Shown piece after piece: positions 4,803 to 5,516 of a stretch of DNA of 5,516 nt. Made by a program: the position numbers and the translations under genes. A model generated the notes under the pieces. The model ran no database searches. It had not been told where the DNA came from and saw only the letters and a list, made by a program, of their open reading frames with translations. Position 1 is the stretch's first letter, and every line of letters begins with the position of its first letter. The stretch comes from Candidatus Portnoybacteria bacterium CG10_big_fil_rev_8_21_14_0_10_36_7 (lineage in GTDB: Bacteria > Patescibacteriota > Minisyncoccia > Portnoybacterales > PFDW01): assembly GCA_002793835.1 (NCBI GenBank), contig PFDW01000010.1:1-5516 (forward strand), written 5' to 3'.

Positions 4803-5516
4803 AAATCAATTTAAAAATTTTAGAAAAAGAAAATATTCCAAAAGACTTATTAGAAATTCCTCAACCTCCAGAAAAGTTATACCTTTGGGGAAACTTGCCA
4901 CCAGAAGATACTATTCACTTGGCTGTTGTTGGTTCACGTAAATGCACTACCTACGGCAAAGACGCAGTCAGGAAACTCATAGCAGGGCTCAAGGGCTACC
5001 CCATAGCTATAGTATCTGGACTCGCTCAGGGTATAGATGCGACAAGCCATGAAGTCGCACTAGAAAACGGACTTTTTGCAATAGCATTTCCAGGGTCTGG
5101 TATATCCGACACAGCACTGTCTTATCACCCAAATAGAAAACTTATGGAGAAAATTATTTCTTCTGGTGGATGCCTCGTATCAGAATTTGAACCAGATTTC
5201 AAAGCTACACTATGGAGTTTTCCAATGAGGAACAGATTAGTCGCAGGTATATCCAAAGCAGCACTTATCATAGAAGCAGAAGAAAAATCCGGCACACTCA
5301 TCACAGCACGGATGGCTCTGGACTACAATCGTGAAGTATTGGCTGTGCCGGGGTCTATATATTCTCCAAATTCAAAAGGGACAAACAGACTCATCCGCCA
5401 AGGTGCCACACCTATCACCTGCTCGGAGGACATATTGGAAGCCCTCGGATTTAAAACAGACAAAAAAAGCAAACAGAAAAATCTTTTTGAAGATGCAAAT
5501 CTCGAAGAAAAAAATG
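4799..5516 (+). CDS. dprA: DNA processing protein DprA (3' end cut by window)
   Basis: DprA (DNA-processing protein A, also called Smf) binds incoming single-stranded DNA during natural transformation, protects it and loads RecA; it acts in the cytoplasm. The frame is open from the ATG to the window end (239 codons). Visible Rossmann-fold signatures are VVGSRKCTTYG (43-53), SGLAQGID (73-80), FPMRNR (141-146), SGTLITARMALDYNREVLAVPGS (164-186, written here as SGTLITA then VLAVPGS) and GTNRLIRQGA (194-203). The N-terminal SAM-like domain of longer homologues is missing; only about 40 residues precede the fold. After residue 215 the chain becomes Lys/Glu-rich, probably a linker to a C-terminal winged-helix domain outside the window. 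No Shine-Dalgarno precedes the ATG, whose A starts the ATGA overlap with the upstream 42-codon ORF, and a long hairpin ends 10 nt before it. Confidence 0.95.
   Translation, partial: MKINLKILEKENIPKDLLEIPQPPEKLYLWGNLPPEDTIHLAVVGSRKCTTYGKDAVRKLIAGLKGYPIAIVSGLAQGIDATSHEVALENGLFAIAFPGSGISDTALSYHPNRKLMEKIISSGGCLVSEFEPDFKATLWSFPMRNRLVAGISKAALIIEAEEKSGTLITARMALDYNREVLAVPGSIYSPNSKGTNRLIRQGATPITCSEDILEALGFKTDKKSKQKNLFEDANLEEKN

Noticed and set aside
4480..4941. Plus-strand 153-codon frame spanning the serS start, the intergenic region and the dprA start
   Set aside because: It is antisense to serS and out of frame with dprA, with no recognisable domain; it is a by-product of the two real genes.
1..5516. 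Recoded UGA (as in Gracilibacteria/Absconditabacteria), CRISPR array, or transposase gene
   Set aside because: All genes read normally to standard stops with no in-frame UGA needed; no regularly spaced direct repeats and no transposase motifs were seen.

Overview
The window looks like chromosomal DNA of a Candidate Phyla Radiation bacterium (Patescibacteria, probably the Parcubacteria/Paceibacteria side). This is inferred from AT-rich DNA, short housekeeping proteins, the absence of Shine-Dalgarno sequences before any start, starts placed almost directly behind -10 boxes, a DnaX without its zinc module, and a dprA gene in an otherwise minimal-looking gene set. All genes appear to use the standard code. 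No taxonomic search was possible, so the lineage is a judgement and not a measurement.

Layout, left to right. Positions 1-233 hold a 19-codon lysine-rich ORF (minus strand, 64-123) with a candidate extended -10 promoter and a weak hairpin behind it. A tRNA-Gln(UUG) follows (minus, 234-304), 8 nt after the stop of dnaX (minus, 313-1380). dnaX has its own promoter (TTGTAA-17 nt-TATAAT), which overlaps the tail of a strong intrinsic terminator (1416-1456). That terminator ends the next unit, serS-ftsQ-dus, all on the minus strand (4637 down to 1459). serS has a promoter of the same type and a predicted leaderless start. A divergent plus-strand promoter, overlapping that of serS, drives a 42-codon ORF lying across a 111-bp inverted-repeat element. 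The stop of this ORF overlaps the start of dprA (plus, 4799 to the window end, incomplete).

Functionally, the genes cover replication (the DnaX clamp-loader subunit), translation (SerRS, tRNA-Gln, tRNA dihydrouridylation), cell division (an FtsQ/DivIB-like protein) and DNA uptake/recombination (DprA). They form two minus-strand transcription units plus one divergent unit, and no single pathway links them.

The parts most worth a second look are palindromic sequences inside or against genes: a 23-bp inverted repeat with internally palindromic arms inserted in frame in dus, a CCTGAGCTTGTCGAA-type repeat inserted in frame in dnaX, a GC-rich hairpin before dus, and the long hairpin and leader ORF that fill the dprA 5' region.
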